Positions 1-9,754 are shown, counted from the stretch's first letter. The stretch is 64,000 nucleotides of DNA from 20CM-2-55-15 sp963738025 (GCA_963738025.1 CAVTWA010000006.1:1-64000); one strand, 5' to 3'. Notes: generated by a model not told the origin, from the letters alone. Translations and numbers: made by a program.

Positions 1-36
1 GCCCAACGAAACCATGGAGCGCAGCCGTCAGTTGCC

Positions 37-2085
37 ATGGAAAACGTTATCGATATCTCGCAGGCCGTGATCTACATCTTCGATATCCGGCAGCGAAGGA
101 ACGTCTTCTCCAATAGTAGTGCCGCGACAGCGTTGGGCTACGCGCAATGGCAAGTTGAGGCGGATGGGTTCATTTCCTCAGTGATGCGCCCGGAACACCG
201 GAACCCCTTTCTCGATTACCTCGGCCGGTTAGCCGGTTTGCGCGACGAGGAAAGCGCCGATTTCGAATGCCGGATGCGTCACAACAACGGCACTTGGCGC
301 TGGTTTCACAGCCGCGACAAGGTCTTTACGCGAAACGCGGATGGCAGTCTCGGGAGATCATCGGCACTGCGACCGATATTACCGAACGAAAAATCGCGGA
401 GGAGAAAAACAGATTCATTGTTGACCTGAACGAGGCTTTGCTGCCTCTTGCCGATCCTAAGCGCATGATAGCTGTAGCCATGCAGATGCTTGGTGAACAT
501 ATGCGCGTGGACCGCTGCGATTAATGCCGACGTCGAGGCGGATGAAGACCACTTCGTCGTCATCGGCGAATACACTCGGGGCGCAACCCCCGGCATAGTT
601 GGTCGATATCGCATGTCCGACTTTAGCGAGCGCGAGCGTCAAATAGTGCGGGCGGCTGCCCCTACGTGGTTAATGATATTGATGCCGAATTGCCGGAGGG
701 AGCGGCCCTCTCGCTGTACTGCGGGAGACGAGTGCGATCCCTGGTGTGCGTCCCGTTGACCAGGGATCGGAACCTCGTCGCCAGAATGGCCGTCTATCAG
801 AATCTGCCGCGCCGCTGGCTCGACGAAGAGATCGAGCTTATAACGACGGTGGCCAACCGGTGCTGGGACTCCGTCGAGCGAGCCAGAGCGCTGAAGCGGT
901 TCAAGGATAGTGACGAACGCTACCGCGCTTTCATCGCGAACAGTTCGGAGGGGGTTTGGCGTTATGAACTTGACGAGCCGATACCAGTCACGCTGTCTGA
1001 AGAGGAACAGGTCGGCTTGTTCTACAAACGTGGGTATATCGCCGAATGCAACGAGGTATTCGGGACAACGCACGGCTACTCCAGTGCGGATCAGATCCTC
1101 CGCTGGCCGGTGGGCGGGCTGCTCGTCCAGTTGGATCCAGACAGAGTTAATGCGTGTGCTCAAGCCTTCGTCCGCAGCGGCTATCGCCTGATCGGCGCGG
1201 AATCCCGCGAAGTAGACATCCACGGGAATACGAAATACTTTCTTAGCAACCTGATCGGTATCCAGGAAAACGGAATGCTGATCCGCGTTTGGGGAACTCA
1301 ACGCGATATCACCGAGCAAAAGCGGGCTGAAAAGGAGCGTGAACACCTCTTTACTGAAGGAAGAAGCAGCGCGCCAGGACGCCGAATCGGCAACCGGATC
1401 AAAGATGAGTTTCTTGCGACAATCTCGCATGAGTTGCGGACACCTCTGACCGCCATCCTGGGCTGGGCCCGCATGCTCACGGGAGGCGTGGTCCCGGAAC
1501 CTCAGATGCGACACGCTTTCGAGGTGATTCAACACAGAGCGGAAATGCAAGCGCGGCTGATTGATGACATCCTTGACACCGCGCGCATAATCACGGGCAA
1601 GTTCAATCTGGAGGCGCGCCCAATCGAAGTTGGCCGGATTCTACAGGCTGCTGTCGATGTCATCCGGCCTAGCGCTGAAGTGAAAGGAATCACTTTAGAC
1701 GTGCTGACTGCCAATCAGAGCAGCACCATTATCACGGTGACGCCGGCCGCGTACAGCAGATCTTCTGGAACCTTTTCTCAAACGCGCTCAAGTTCACCAA
1801 CAAAGGCGGCCGCATCGAAGCCCGTCTGTCGCGCATTGGCGACCGGATTGAGGTCTCCATCAGCGACAATGGCATAGGCGTGGATCCTCAACTTCTGCCT
1901 TATCTCTTCGATCGCTTCCGCCAGGCCGATAGCAGCTCCACTCGCAAGTACGGTGGCCTCGGCCTCGGTCTGGCCCTCGTGCGTTATTTCGCTGAGGTGC
2001 ACGGCGGCAGCGTCTCCGCTTCGAGCCCGGAATCGGGCTAGGCTCGACTTTCAAAGTCGATTTTCCGGCCGCCCCCACGCCATAG
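37..2085 (+). pseudogene. Hybrid-type sensor histidine kinase (PAS-GAF-PAS-HisKA-HATPase), broken by frameshifts
   Basis: A cytoplasmic multi-sensor kinase can be followed only by changing frame. A PAS domain (37 to about 345) reads in frame 1 and ends in the linker GTATDITERK in frame 3. A GAF domain follows (about 430-860) in frames 3, 1 and 3, then a second PAS (about 900-1320). HisKA carries the phosphoacceptor motif ISHELRTPL (about 1422). The HATPase domain, with N-box NLFSNALKF and G1 box SDNGIGVD, is in frame 2 up to about 2038, and its last strand GSTFKVDFP is in frame 1. Shifts are needed near 345, 519, 660, 1350, 1392 (these two compensate), 1730 and 2040. They look like single-base events, so either the gene is decaying or the assembly carries indels here. 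The domain calls are firm; the state of the gene is inferred. Confidence 0.75.
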
Positions 2086-2166
2086 CTGCCTCAACCGGAA
2101 AGTGGACCTCCCAAACCGGAGTCCAAACCGACCGCAGAAGGCAGACCCGCGGATCTCTGTCAGAAT

Positions 2167-2550
2167 TTGAAAGGTTTGCGCGTACTGGTCGTGGAAGACA
2201 ATACCGAGACTCTCGATTTGCTCAAGTTCATTCTCGATCAGTGCCAGGTTGAGGTGACCACGGCAGCTTCAGCCGCGGAAGCCCTCCGGGTTTTCGAACC
2301 TTCACAGGCCAATGTGTTGGTTTCGGATTTGGCCATGGCGCATCAGGATGGGTACGACCTCATCAGACGCATACGTACACTCGCGCCGGAACGTGGAGGA
2401 AATATTCCTGCCGTAGCGCTTAGTGCCTACACAAGAGACGAGGATCGCACGCGCGCTCTTGCCGCTGGATTTCATTTGCACCTGGCGAAACCGGTTGACC
2501 CCAACGAATTGGTTGCTGCTCTAGCGAGGCTGGCTGGACTGAGGACTTGA
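2167..2550 (+). CDS. Receiver (REC) domain, probably the C-terminal part of the upstream kinase
   Basis: About 127 residues forming one CheY-like receiver domain. The acidic pair ED is at residues 10-11, the phosphoacceptor D54 lies in LVSDLAMAHQDG, and the conserved lysine K108 lies in AKPVD. The usual MPxxDG turn is altered to MAHQDG. The first codon is TTG with no clear ribosome site, and the frame stays open upstream to just after a stop at 2083-2085. The preceding Pro-rich stretch looks like an interdomain linker. The simplest reading is that the receiver was the last domain of a hybrid kinase and is now cut off by the frameshift and stop near 2040-2085. A free-standing response regulator is the alternative. 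Confidence 0.7.
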   Translation: MKGLRVLVVEDNTETLDLLKFILDQCQVEVTTAASAAEALRVFEPSQANVLVSDLAMAHQDGYDLIRRIRTLAPERGGNIPAVALSAYTRDEDRTRALAAGFHLHLAKPVDPNELVAALARLAGLRT

Positions 2551-2934
2551 GATGTCGGGGAATTTTGAAATTCCTGCCTCTTTCCCTAATGTTTGCGTAG
2601 AGCCCGGCTTGAGGCCAGACCGCGCCCGCCGGCCTTCCTTGGCCGATCCGGCCTCAACACTGCCCTTACTGCAAATCTCGTGAGCGACCGTTTCGGGAGG
2701 TCGTGATTCGAAAACCTGATCGGGGCGACCCGTTCAACGAGGCAGGAATCGGCGCGAACACATTTCACATCCTTATTCTTGTCTATCTTGTCGCAAGAAA
2801 ACACGATATTGTCGCAGGCTCCCGCGGACCTTTCCGTGTTTTAGGTTGCTATAGTTTTGCAGCCGGTCCGCATTGCTACTGCAAGTCCAATAAATGTTGG
2901 CGGACGTACTGACTGCGACTACCCGGGGTGAATC
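2551..2934. other. Intergenic stretch, no gene recognised
   Basis: No open frame here has recognisable protein character. The sequence just before 2935 must hold the promoter of the next gene, but no convincing -35/-10 pair was seen. Confidence 0.5.
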
Positions 2935-3531
2935 ATGTCGAACCTGTTGAACCTTCCACCTGCAGTTATAGCGGCGCTCATCGCGCTGGTCGTTGCTTGG
3001 TTAACAAGTCTGATTACTTTACGCGTAGAGATCCGGAAATTGCGTGTTCAGCTTCAGCAGGCGTATGCCACCAAGATCGTCGAGACGCGTATCGCGACCT
3101 ACCCTGAAATCTATTCCTATACGAGCGGGCTCTCAAAACAGCTCGAGACTCGCGTGCCCTCTCGCGTTGAACTCGAAGCGCTTCGGGAAAAGGTCGATTC
3201 CTGGGATTCGAAGAATGCCATCTTTCTTGGAAAAGACACGGTCAACATTTGTCATAAATTCCGTATGGTGCTCAACGACGTTATCGGGCAAGCAGCGGAG
3301 GAGCCATCACCTCGGGGCTCGACGCAGCCGCCTTGGGTTTTGCGCCTGAGTCGAGGAAAAACTGCACTTCAACTAGGCTTACGGAGCGATCTTGGGCTCT
3401 ACGGCTTCAAAATCAAAGGCTCAGACATCGACGTCGTTTGGCCGGAGGGCTGGGAAAAGTACCATCAAGAGGCCCATACCCAAACTGAAAACTGCCCAAC
3501 GCCGGCTTGCGCAAAGGAACCTCGTACATGA
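2935..3531 (+). CDS. Hypothetical membrane-anchored protein, 198 aa
   Basis: Not recognised as a named family. Residues 7-27 (AVIAALIALVVAWLTSLI region) form one hydrophobic helix. A charged, helical stretch follows (RVEIRKLRVQLQQAY) that probably continues as a coiled coil, then a soluble domain rich in Arg, Glu and Trp. The layout suggests a single-pass protein with its bulk on the cytoplasmic side. The ATG start follows GGGGTGA, a weak ribosome site. The gene stands alone between the kinase/receiver remnant and the convergent ftsH. No catalytic motif was found. The helix-then-coil plan resembles small membrane-tethered proteins often annotated only as hypothetical. Confidence 0.6.
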   Translation: MSNLLNLPPAVIAALIALVVAWLTSLITLRVEIRKLRVQLQQAYATKIVETRIATYPEIYSYTSGLSKQLETRVPSRVELEALREKVDSWDSKNAIFLGKDTVNICHKFRMVLNDVIGQAAEEPSPRGSTQPPWVLRLSRGKTALQLGLRSDLGLYGFKIKGSDIDVVWPEGWEKYHQEAHTQTENCPTPACAKEPRT

Positions 3532-3860
3532 TGACATGGGACACGAAAGGTGTGAGATCCGTGAATCCCGAGCCAGGAACCCATAGTACGTACCCCGACT
3601 CACAGTGTGGAACGCAGCCGCGTCACCGTCAAGATGGCCAAATCATGTGATTGTGGGCACGGGTGGCCAAAGTGGTCCTACGGGTCCGAGTTAACTCATT
3701 TACGTCTCATGCGGCTGGAGGCTTTGGCCACCGTCCCTACGATGCTTTATCGCCACTCGAGCTCTCGAGGGTCTCCACTGCGGTCGTCTGCGTGGTCTCG
3801 AACCTATCATGACAACTCGCTTGGCCGAAGACGCGAAACGCGCTGCAGCGGCGTTCTTCG
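3532..3860. other. Intergenic stretch between convergent genes, no gene recognised
   Basis: This lies between the 3' ends of the 198-aa membrane protein and ftsH. No hairpin with a T-tract good enough to call a terminator was seen. Confidence 0.4.
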
Positions 3861-5771
3861 TTACGCCGGAGAGGGCTTCTCGTGCGGCGAAATACCAAGG
3901 GTCGGCTGCACAACGCCTTTTGACGGCACCAGAGTCGTTTTCTCCTTTTCGGGTTCGACTTTCGGAGAACGGCGTTCTTCAAGCGGCTGTCCAGCGATCA
4001 GCAATTTGACTTCAGCCGCATCGAGAGATTCGCGTTCCAGCAGCGCTTCCGCAATCCGAATCAGTGCTTCCCGATTTTCCGAAAGGATATTTTTCGCCCG
4101 GTCGTAGCCCTGAAGAACGAACTTTCGAACATCTTCATCGATTGCAACTGCTGTGTGCTCGCTGTAATCACGATGCTGCGCGATTTCACGCCCGAGGAAT
4201 ATCTGCTCTTCCTGCTTGCCGAAAGTCATCGGTCCAAGGGATGACATGCCGAACCGACAAACCATCTTTCGCGCAAGCTCGGTTGCCTGTTCGATATCGT
4301 TGCCGGCGCCCGTCGTCATGGTCTGCAGGAACAGCTCCTCGGCGAGCCGGCCACCCATCATGATCGCGAGCTGACCTTCGAGGTACAACCGCGGATACGT
4401 ATGACGATCGTCGACAGGCAGCTGCTGGGTTACACCCAACGCCATGCCGCGCGGAATGATGGTGACTTTGTGAAGTGGATCCGCACCTTCAACCATCGTG
4501 GCAACCATCGCATGACCGGCCTCGTGATACGCCGTGACGCGCTTTTCATGCTCGCTGATGATGAGCGATTTGCGCGCAACACCCATCAGCACCTTATCCT
4601 TAGCGCTTTCGAAGTCTTCGTGCGTGACCGTCTTCTGATTCATTCCCGCTGCATTCAGCGCGGCTTCGTTGACCAGATTGGCCAGATCGGCGCCCGAGAA
4701 TCCCGGCGTGCTTCTGGCAATCACCGGGATATCGACGTCTTCAGCCAACGGGACCTTTCGAACGTGAACCGTAAGGATTCCTTCGCGCCCTCTAACGTCG
4801 GGCCGGGCAACAACCACGCGCCGGTCAAAACGGCCGGGGCGCAACAATGCCGGGTCGAGAACATCCGGCCGGTTGGTTGCGGCAATCAGGATAACGCCTT
4901 CGTTGGATTCAAACCCGTCCATCTCGACAAGCAGTTGGTTGAGTGTCTGCTCGCGCTCGTCATGTCCGCCGCCGAGGCCTGCGCCGCGTTGCCGTCCGAC
5001 TGCGTCGATTTCATCTATAAAGATGATGCACGGGGCGTTCTTCTTGCCTTGCTCGAACAGATCGCGAACGCGCGAGGCACCCACGCCGACGAACATTTCG
5101 ACGAAATCCGATCCGCTGATCGAGAAGAACGGAACATTGGCTTCGCCCGCGATTGCGCGCGCGAGAAGTGTTTTTCCGGTACCCGGGGGGCCGAGGAGCA
5201 ATACACCTCTCGGAATCCTTCCGCCAAGCTTCTGGAACTTCTGGGGTTCCTTTAGAAAGTCGATGATTTCCTGCAGCTCTTCTTTGGCTTCCTCTACGCC
5301 GGCAACCTCTTTAAATGTGACTTTCTTTTGATCTGCCGTGAGCCGCCTCGCCCGGCTCTTGCCCAACGACAGGGCGTTGTTGCCGCCGCGCTGCATCTGA
5401 CGCATAAAGAAGAGCCAAAACCCGATTAAGAACAGGAATGGTGCCCAGGAAACCAGGACTGCCAGCCACGGGCTTTGAGTTGGCTTTTCGCCCGTAATGA
5501 CGACCTGCTTGTCGCGGAGCATGTTGAGCAGTTCCGGATACTTCATCGGCATGACGGTGTTGAAGCTTTCGTTGTTCGCCAGCTTTACCTTCACGTCGGA
5601 TTCGGCAATCGTCACTTCTTTGACATTGCCGCGCTCGACCTCCTGGAGAAATCGGCTAAATGGGAAAGCCTGCTGCCGTCCCGATACAGTGTGCTGCGCG
5701 ACGTTATAAAGCAATCCCGCCGCCGCCAGGATCGAGACCCATAACAAAATCGTTTTTGCTGTCGAATTCAA
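3861..5771 (-). CDS. ftsH: ATP-dependent zinc metalloprotease FtsH
   Basis: Membrane-bound AAA+ protease that degrades misassembled membrane proteins and short-lived regulators. The 636 residues are normal for the family. Two transmembrane helices (about 7-24 and 101-122) flank the periplasmic domain. The AAA module has Walker A GPPGTGKT (194-201), Walker B IIFIDE (249-254) and the second region of homology around 300-319. The zinc site HEAGH is at 416-420, with the third-ligand region near MTTGAGNDIEQA. The C-terminal 30 residues are charged and Pro-rich. The start is TTG, five bases after a good ribosome site GGAGGG. It is transcribed alone, and the 1 kb upstream contains no other intact gene. 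It is the best preserved gene in the degenerate left end of the window. Confidence 0.97.
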   Translation of the reverse strand: MNSTAKTILLWVSILAAAGLLYNVAQHTVSGRQQAFPFSRFLQEVERGNVKEVTIAESDVKVKLANNESFNTVMPMKYPELLNMLRDKQVVITGEKPTQSPWLAVLVSWAPFLFLIGFWLFFMRQMQRGGNNALSLGKSRARRLTADQKKVTFKEVAGVEEAKEELQEIIDFLKEPQKFQKLGGRIPRGVLLLGPPGTGKTLLARAIAGEANVPFFSISGSDFVEMFVGVGASRVRDLFEQGKKNAPCIIFIDEIDAVGRQRGAGLGGGHDEREQTLNQLLVEMDGFESNEGVILIAATNRPDVLDPALLRPGRFDRRVVVARPDVRGREGILTVHVRKVPLAEDVDIPVIARSTPGFSGADLANLVNEAALNAAGMNQKTVTHEDFESAKDKVLMGVARKSLIISEHEKRVTAYHEAGHAMVATMVEGADPLHKVTIIPRGMALGVTQQLPVDDRHTYPRLYLEGQLAIMMGGRLAEELFLQTMTTGAGNDIEQATELARKMVCRFGMSSLGPMTFGKQEEQIFLGREIAQHRDYSEHTAVAIDEDVRKFVLQGYDRAKNILSENREALIRIAEALLERESLDAAEVKLLIAGQPLEERRSPKVEPEKEKTTLVPSKGVVQPTLGISPHEKPSPA

Positions 5772-6770
5772 TTACCCTCCCAATCCAAGGCTCACGGACC
5801 TTAGACTTCGTCCCAAAGCAAATGTGTTGCCTTCGAATCCGTGTCTCTCAGAAATCTCCTTCAGCGAATTGCCTTCGTAAGGGTCCCGGTTCTGGGAAAC
5901 TTCGAGAGATTTCCAACGTAGAGTTTCTTTGTCATGTGATCACCTTTTAATCTGAAAGGAACTTCGGGAGCTTGCGAGAAAGGCCTGAAGGCTTATCGGG
6001 CAAGGGGCAGGAGATCCTTGGGAGATCGGAAAACTGTTAACTTCGATGCTCAACCAGCATACGCCCGATGGAGCACACCTCCTGCTGATTTCGGCCGGAT
6101 TTTTGGGAGGCTTGAATTTTCAAGAAAGCCGGAAAGTTAACTGTTTTCGGAGGGGGTCCATTTTCCCAAGCTGGCAAGCGGAGCGCAGCGAACGCGCTCG
6201 CGAAAGGTCATGAAAATCAGTCGTGCCTTTGACACACTCAGGAGTCCCGGCATGACCGAGAAGTATTTTCGACCCTGGACGTCGCGAGTTCGATCCCCGT
6301 CTCCCGCTTTTAGAACTAAGACGTTACAGCACGGGATATCGGGTTTCCGATCGAACTCCGTTCGATCCCCAGCTGGACGTCGCCGCTGACCGTCAATGCA
6401 ACTCCCGCTGGACGTCGAATAATTCGCGTTCGCCCGCTGACGGCCTTCATCTAGAAAGATTTCCTTATCTCGCAAGAACCTTTGGAGGTTTGTGCGATAT
6501 TGCACAGAACCTGGACGTGGGAGTGGTTAGTCTCGTGGCACATGTGCAGCGGTGTAACAGAGCTGCCGGATAAGCCATGCGTCCATAGATCGGTTGAACG
6601 TCGATTCAATCTCTCACTTTAACTGGAGTTTGCTGCCTTCACACCGGGCAAGCGACAGATCCTCCGGAGCTTCAGCGTAACCGCAGGGACATTGGCTCCA
6701 CGGAAAACCCGATTGGTTTTGTTTTCCGCACGACGCGGGCAAAGGCTGTCGAGTCAGCACGAGGCGCGAT
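5772..6770. other. About 1 kb without an intact gene; ftsH upstream region, tRNA remnant, short repeats
   Basis: It contains the ftsH upstream region, the tRNA-Gly 3' remnant near 6271, and at least three imperfect copies of the core TGGACGTCG (near 6275, 6372 and 6411), two of them followed by CCGCTGAC or CCCGCTGAC. No coding region is supported. The open frame at 6137-6505 on the minus strand is produced by the tRNA remnant. Confidence 0.5.
6271..6310 (+). pseudogene. 3' half of a tRNA-Gly (remnant)
   Basis: The run GTCGCGAGTTCGATCCCCG followed by TCTCCCGC matches the T-arm and acceptor 3' strand of bacterial tRNA-Gly genes whose acceptor starts GCGGGAG. That 5' strand, the D-arm and a proper anticodon arm are absent upstream, and CCA is replaced by TTTTA. 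A tRNA 3' end without its 5' half is the classic scar of an integrated element. This fragment lies about 3.3 kb from a similar tRNA-Gln fragment in the same orientation. Confidence 0.6.
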
Positions 6771-7196
6771 ATGGAAACCACATCTGTTGTCATCAACGAA
6801 GCGATTCCTGCATCTTCTCCAACGAGGTCGACGGCCATACTGGTTATCGACGACGATCCGGAGATACGCCTGCTTTTGCAAACGGCAATCGAATGGCAGG
6901 GGTACAAGGCCGTACTGGCTGAGAATGGTGCGGAGGGACTGGCCATTTGCTCAAGTCAGTCGGATATTGCCGCCATTGTGTGTGACATGGAAATGCCCGT
7001 CATGGACGGATTAACCTTTATTGAAAAGATCGGCCGATTGAAGCCGAAAGCCCGCGTCATTGTGTCCACCGGGGGAGATGAAGCCAATCTGGGTCGCGCC
7101 AAAACGTTCAAGGTCGTCCGAGCCACTCTTCCAAAGCCATACTCGATCCCGGACTTCTGGGCGACGCTGGAACGCGTGCTGTGCGGTGAAGCGTAA
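6771..7196 (+). CDS. Single-domain response regulator (CheY-like)
   Basis: A 141-residue stand-alone receiver with no output domain. After a 20-residue N-terminal extension the domain begins AILVIDDDP. The acidic cluster is D27-D29, the phosphoacceptor D72 lies in CDMEMPVMDG, T100 is the conserved Thr, and K122 lies in LPKPYS. All residues needed for phosphorylation are present, so the protein is probably functional. Such receivers act by protein contact or phosphorelay. No partner kinase is adjacent, since the nearest kinases are the broken one at the left edge and an intact one at 16880. No strong ribosome site precedes the ATG. This is one of the few intact reading frames in the 6-11 kb zone. 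Confidence 0.85.
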   Translation: METTSVVINEAIPASSPTRSTAILVIDDDPEIRLLLQTAIEWQGYKAVLAENGAEGLAICSSQSDIAAIVCDMEMPVMDGLTFIEKIGRLKPKARVIVSTGGDEANLGRAKTFKVVRATLPKPYSIPDFWATLERVLCGEA

Positions 7197-7626
7197 GTAA
7201 GCAGGAACGGTTTCTGACAGGTACATCAACATGCCGTTAATTTCAGGATGAAGACGTGATTGTCACGAAAAGTCGCGAAACGTAATCAGCTTCTTAAGCT
7301 TGAAAGGTTTGGAAATTCTTATCGTCGATCTTTTTGTTTCCCGTTATCGTGGGGAACGTCGGCAACGTCTCCCCGCCATAGAGTTGTCTTTCCAGCATCC
7401 CATATGCGGATGCAAATTCACTAGTTTCGGGTGCTCAAGCCAGCTCCTGAACTCAGGAATACTTAAGAGATCGTTCACTGTCCTCACGAGTTCCCAATTC
7501 GACGAAGCTGGCTGATTCAGTTCGGGTTCCAGCGAACATTTAGGTCCGTTAGCCATTTAAGTAGGAACGGCAACCCGCCGGATACCACTCTGCTATGGTG
7601 AGAGGCTTTTCTATCGAAAGGATTTT
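7197..7626. other. Intergenic stretch, no gene recognised
   Basis: An open frame at 7344-7556 (minus) has some protein-like composition but no recognised homology or ribosome site. The end of the stretch carries the AAAGGA ribosome site of the next gene. Confidence 0.4.
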
Positions 7627-7824
7627 ATGCAGACCGTACAGCAAGAGAAACTCGTGCGCAGCAAACCGACTCGTTGCGTCAAATGCCGCATCATAAATGA
7701 AATGACTCATCTTCAAAGCGCAGATCCCAAAACCGGCGGCTGGACCTGCTCGCAATGCGGACACCTCTACCGCTTCGCTCATTGGAAAATCCAAAAGGCC
7801 GGCAAAGCTTTCAAAGTCGCCTGA
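7627..7824 (+). CDS. Small zinc-ribbon protein, 65 aa
   Basis: A short basic protein with two CxxC knuckles, RCVKCR at residues 17-20 and CSQCGH at residues 50-53, spaced like a zinc ribbon. The ATG follows GAAAGGATTTT, a good ribosome site at normal spacing. Small zinc ribbons of this size may bind nucleic acid or proteins, but the sequence gives no more specific clue. It lies alone between the receiver gene and a transposase remnant. I do not recognise a named family. Confidence 0.7.
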   Translation: MQTVQQEKLVRSKPTRCVKCRIINEMTHLQSADPKTGGWTCSQCGHLYRFAHWKIQKAGKAFKVA

Positions 7825-8052
7825 ACTTTAAATAAGTCTTCCCATCATCGGTGCGGCCAGCGATTCGGTAGAATCGCCTGATGGCATCTTCGTCTGGATT
7901 TTGTCGACTGTTGCGGCGTTGGTTTTGAATAGTCTCCTCGCGTTGGAGGACATCTTGTCATTCTTGTGTCTGTGCCTCCCCTCGCCAGCCTGTGGGTGGC
8001 GAATTCCAGATTAGCTCAGAAATTCCACGTTTATGGGCCGGTACGATTGTTC

Positions 8053-8248
8053 ATGCGCCATCTGCTCGTTCTCATCATTCATTGATCACAACGGTTTTTT
8101 GCCTCCTTCGCCCTGGCGGTCTGCGCGCTGTCGTCGCGGAATCGGTACTCGCCAAACATCAGTTGTTGATGCTTAATCGACCGCGGCGGCGTGCCTCGAA
8201 TCTCCGCGTTCTGGATCGGCTGAAAATTGGGTTGTGTTCTCTCAAGGG
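8053..8248 (+). pseudogene. N-terminal remnant of an integrase-core (DDE) transposase
   Basis: ATG at 8053 starts MRHLLVLIIH, then a one-base shift near 8082 restores LRPGGLRAVVAES, HQLLMLNRPRRR and DRLKIGLCSL. I recognise this order as the N-terminus of a common family of integrase-catalytic-core transposases (openings like xxLLRPGGxRAVVAESLLLKHQLL). The frame is lost after about 8248, directly beside the end of the phosphatase pseudogene, so the catalytic core is missing. Shortly upstream, the 13-mer CCACGTTTATGGG (8030) recurs near 9953 and could be a relic of the element's end. Confidence 0.55.
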
Positions 8249-8268
8249 AGAAGTCTTAGGTCAACGAT

Positions 8269-9344
8269 TCAACTTCGTTTGATGATGAATACAGTTTTGT
8301 CATCAATGCGGTCATCTTCGCCAGTCTGCCTGAGATCATCATCGTCTTTCGTCGCGTGTGCCAATAATGCATTGCAGATGTCTCTAGCTGATGCGACTGG
8401 TGATCCCAGATCACGGATTCAAGTTGGTGACGTTCTTCTTTGTCGCTGCCGTCATAGACCCCATCGGTATAAAGGAAGAAAATGTCGCCCGGATTCATCA
8501 GCGTGAGTTCTGCCACATCGGAGGATTCGCTTCTCTCCCGGAATTCGAGTGAGAAATACCTATTACGATCAGGATGATCTTCGGGGATCTGCAGGCCAAG
8601 CCAAGAATTGCGCCATCCGATTTTTGTCCATCTCCATGAAATTGCGAAGTTCGGCGGAGAACACGAGTGGCGGTAGATGTCCGAAGTCACGAATCGAAAG
8701 TAGCCATAGGGGTGCACTTCGCCGTACAGCAGGGTAGCTATCTCCTGGGCGCTCTCTTGCTCGCTTCTTCCGAGAGCATTTCGTGCGGTGACAGACAGGG
8801 CCAACCGCAGGTTCATCCTCTCGAATAACTCGGGAGTCGTTTTCCCTCGATGATCAAGTTCGGAGAGCATGAGAGCATGAAACGTGTCGTGGACAGTCGA
8901 CGCGATTTTCGCCGCGATGATTCCATGTCCCTGAGCGTCCACCAACAGGACTCCCGCCATGCTATGCAACTCGCGCAATCTTCGGCGACCCGTACCTGTT
9001 CCGAGCTTCGTGCCTCCCTGTACGCGGATTCCATTTCGGTATTGTAGCCGGGCCTTGACCTCAACCATTGGACATGATCGTCCACCGAATTGCGTGGCAT
9101 CGCGCCTGCCGGGAACGGCTCGAGAAGTACTGTTTCGATAGCCTCAGGGCCCGCTGAATCCGGGCATCGATGTCGTAACGTTGCTGAAAGTTGATGTACT
9201 CAAACAGGTCGCCCCCGACGGTCCCGACGGGAATGGAATTGCCATACATCTCGATACCCTCCATATGCGGAATCGTACCCTCAAGGGCATGAGACGCTTA
9301 CGAAGGTACTCATCAAGCATTTCACCTTTGTACGCAGCTGCCAT
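8269..9344 (-). pseudogene. SpoIIE/RsbU-type PP2C protein phosphatase, frameshifted
   Basis: Following the protein across frames gives KGEMLDEYLRKRLMP, IPVGTVGGDLFEYINFQQRY, RNSVDDHVQWLRSRPGY, SEQVRVAED, VDAQGHGIIAAKIASTVHDT, NALGRSEQESAQEIATLLYG, GLQIPEDHPDRNRYFSLEF, GDIFFLYTDGVYDGSD and finally DDKTVFIIKRS. These are PP2C-type metal-binding and core motifs (GGDLFE, DAQGHG, YTDGVYD) of regulators that dephosphorylate anti-sigma antagonists. At least six frame changes are needed, among them near 9270, 9065, 8960, 8690-8620 and 8360. No single start gives a working protein. It lies in a zone with transposase and tRNA fragments, so decay is more likely than sequencing error, although the indels are small. 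Confidence 0.75.
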
Positions 9345-9613
9345 ACATCACGAACTCAGCATAGCCCCAGATGCTTGCCGGACTCCAGTTTTCAATCCGT
9401 CGTATGCCGTTTCCCGGCTTCCCTCCAATGTCGCCACCTGTTGGGTCGGAAAAGCAGACCGGAATTCTGCTTCTTCGCTGGACCTTTTGCGTCGCCAGTT
9501 TGTCGCCACTTGCGTTTCGGTAGAGTTCCCCCGACTTCGGATTCAGTTTGGCGAAAAACCCGCGTCGGAATTGATGTTTAGGTAGATTTCGGTAGATCTC
9601 GGGAAGGTCTAAA

Positions 9614-9659
9614 AGGGACTCTGGATCTGCTTATCGGGGTTCGAATCCCTGCGTCCCAG
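9614..9659 (+). pseudogene. 3' half of tRNA-Gln(CUG) (remnant)
   Basis: The anticodon loop CTCTGGA (anticodon CTG at 9621-9623), a T-arm with perfect loop TTCGAAT and stem CGGGG/CCCTG, and the acceptor strand CGTCCCA-G match bacterial tRNA-Gln genes. The outer anticodon stem no longer pairs, and the D-arm and 5' acceptor strand (expected TGGGACG) are absent. The terminal CCA is TTC. As with the tRNA-Gly fragment at 6271, only the 3' half is left, which is what an integrase attachment site leaves behind. Confidence 0.65.
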
Positions 9660-9754
9660 TTCCCACAAAAGAAAAGGGTTTATGCGTTGCAAGTAAATCA
9701 TTGTAACGCGCCTATGCGGACTTCTGTGTGGACCCTAGACAGGAACCAAGCTCG

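Noticed and set aside
4401..5255. 284-codon open frame on the plus strand
   Set aside because: It lies entirely antisense to ftsH, whose motifs are intact, and has no protein-like composition.
6137..6505. Open frame on the minus strand containing GDGDRTRD
   Set aside because: This peptide is the well-known false translation of the complementary strand of a tRNA-Gly 3' end; here it comes from the tRNA remnant at 6271.
7344..7556. 70-codon minus-strand frame
   Set aside because: Some coding-like composition, but no ribosome site, no recognised motif and no support from neighbours.
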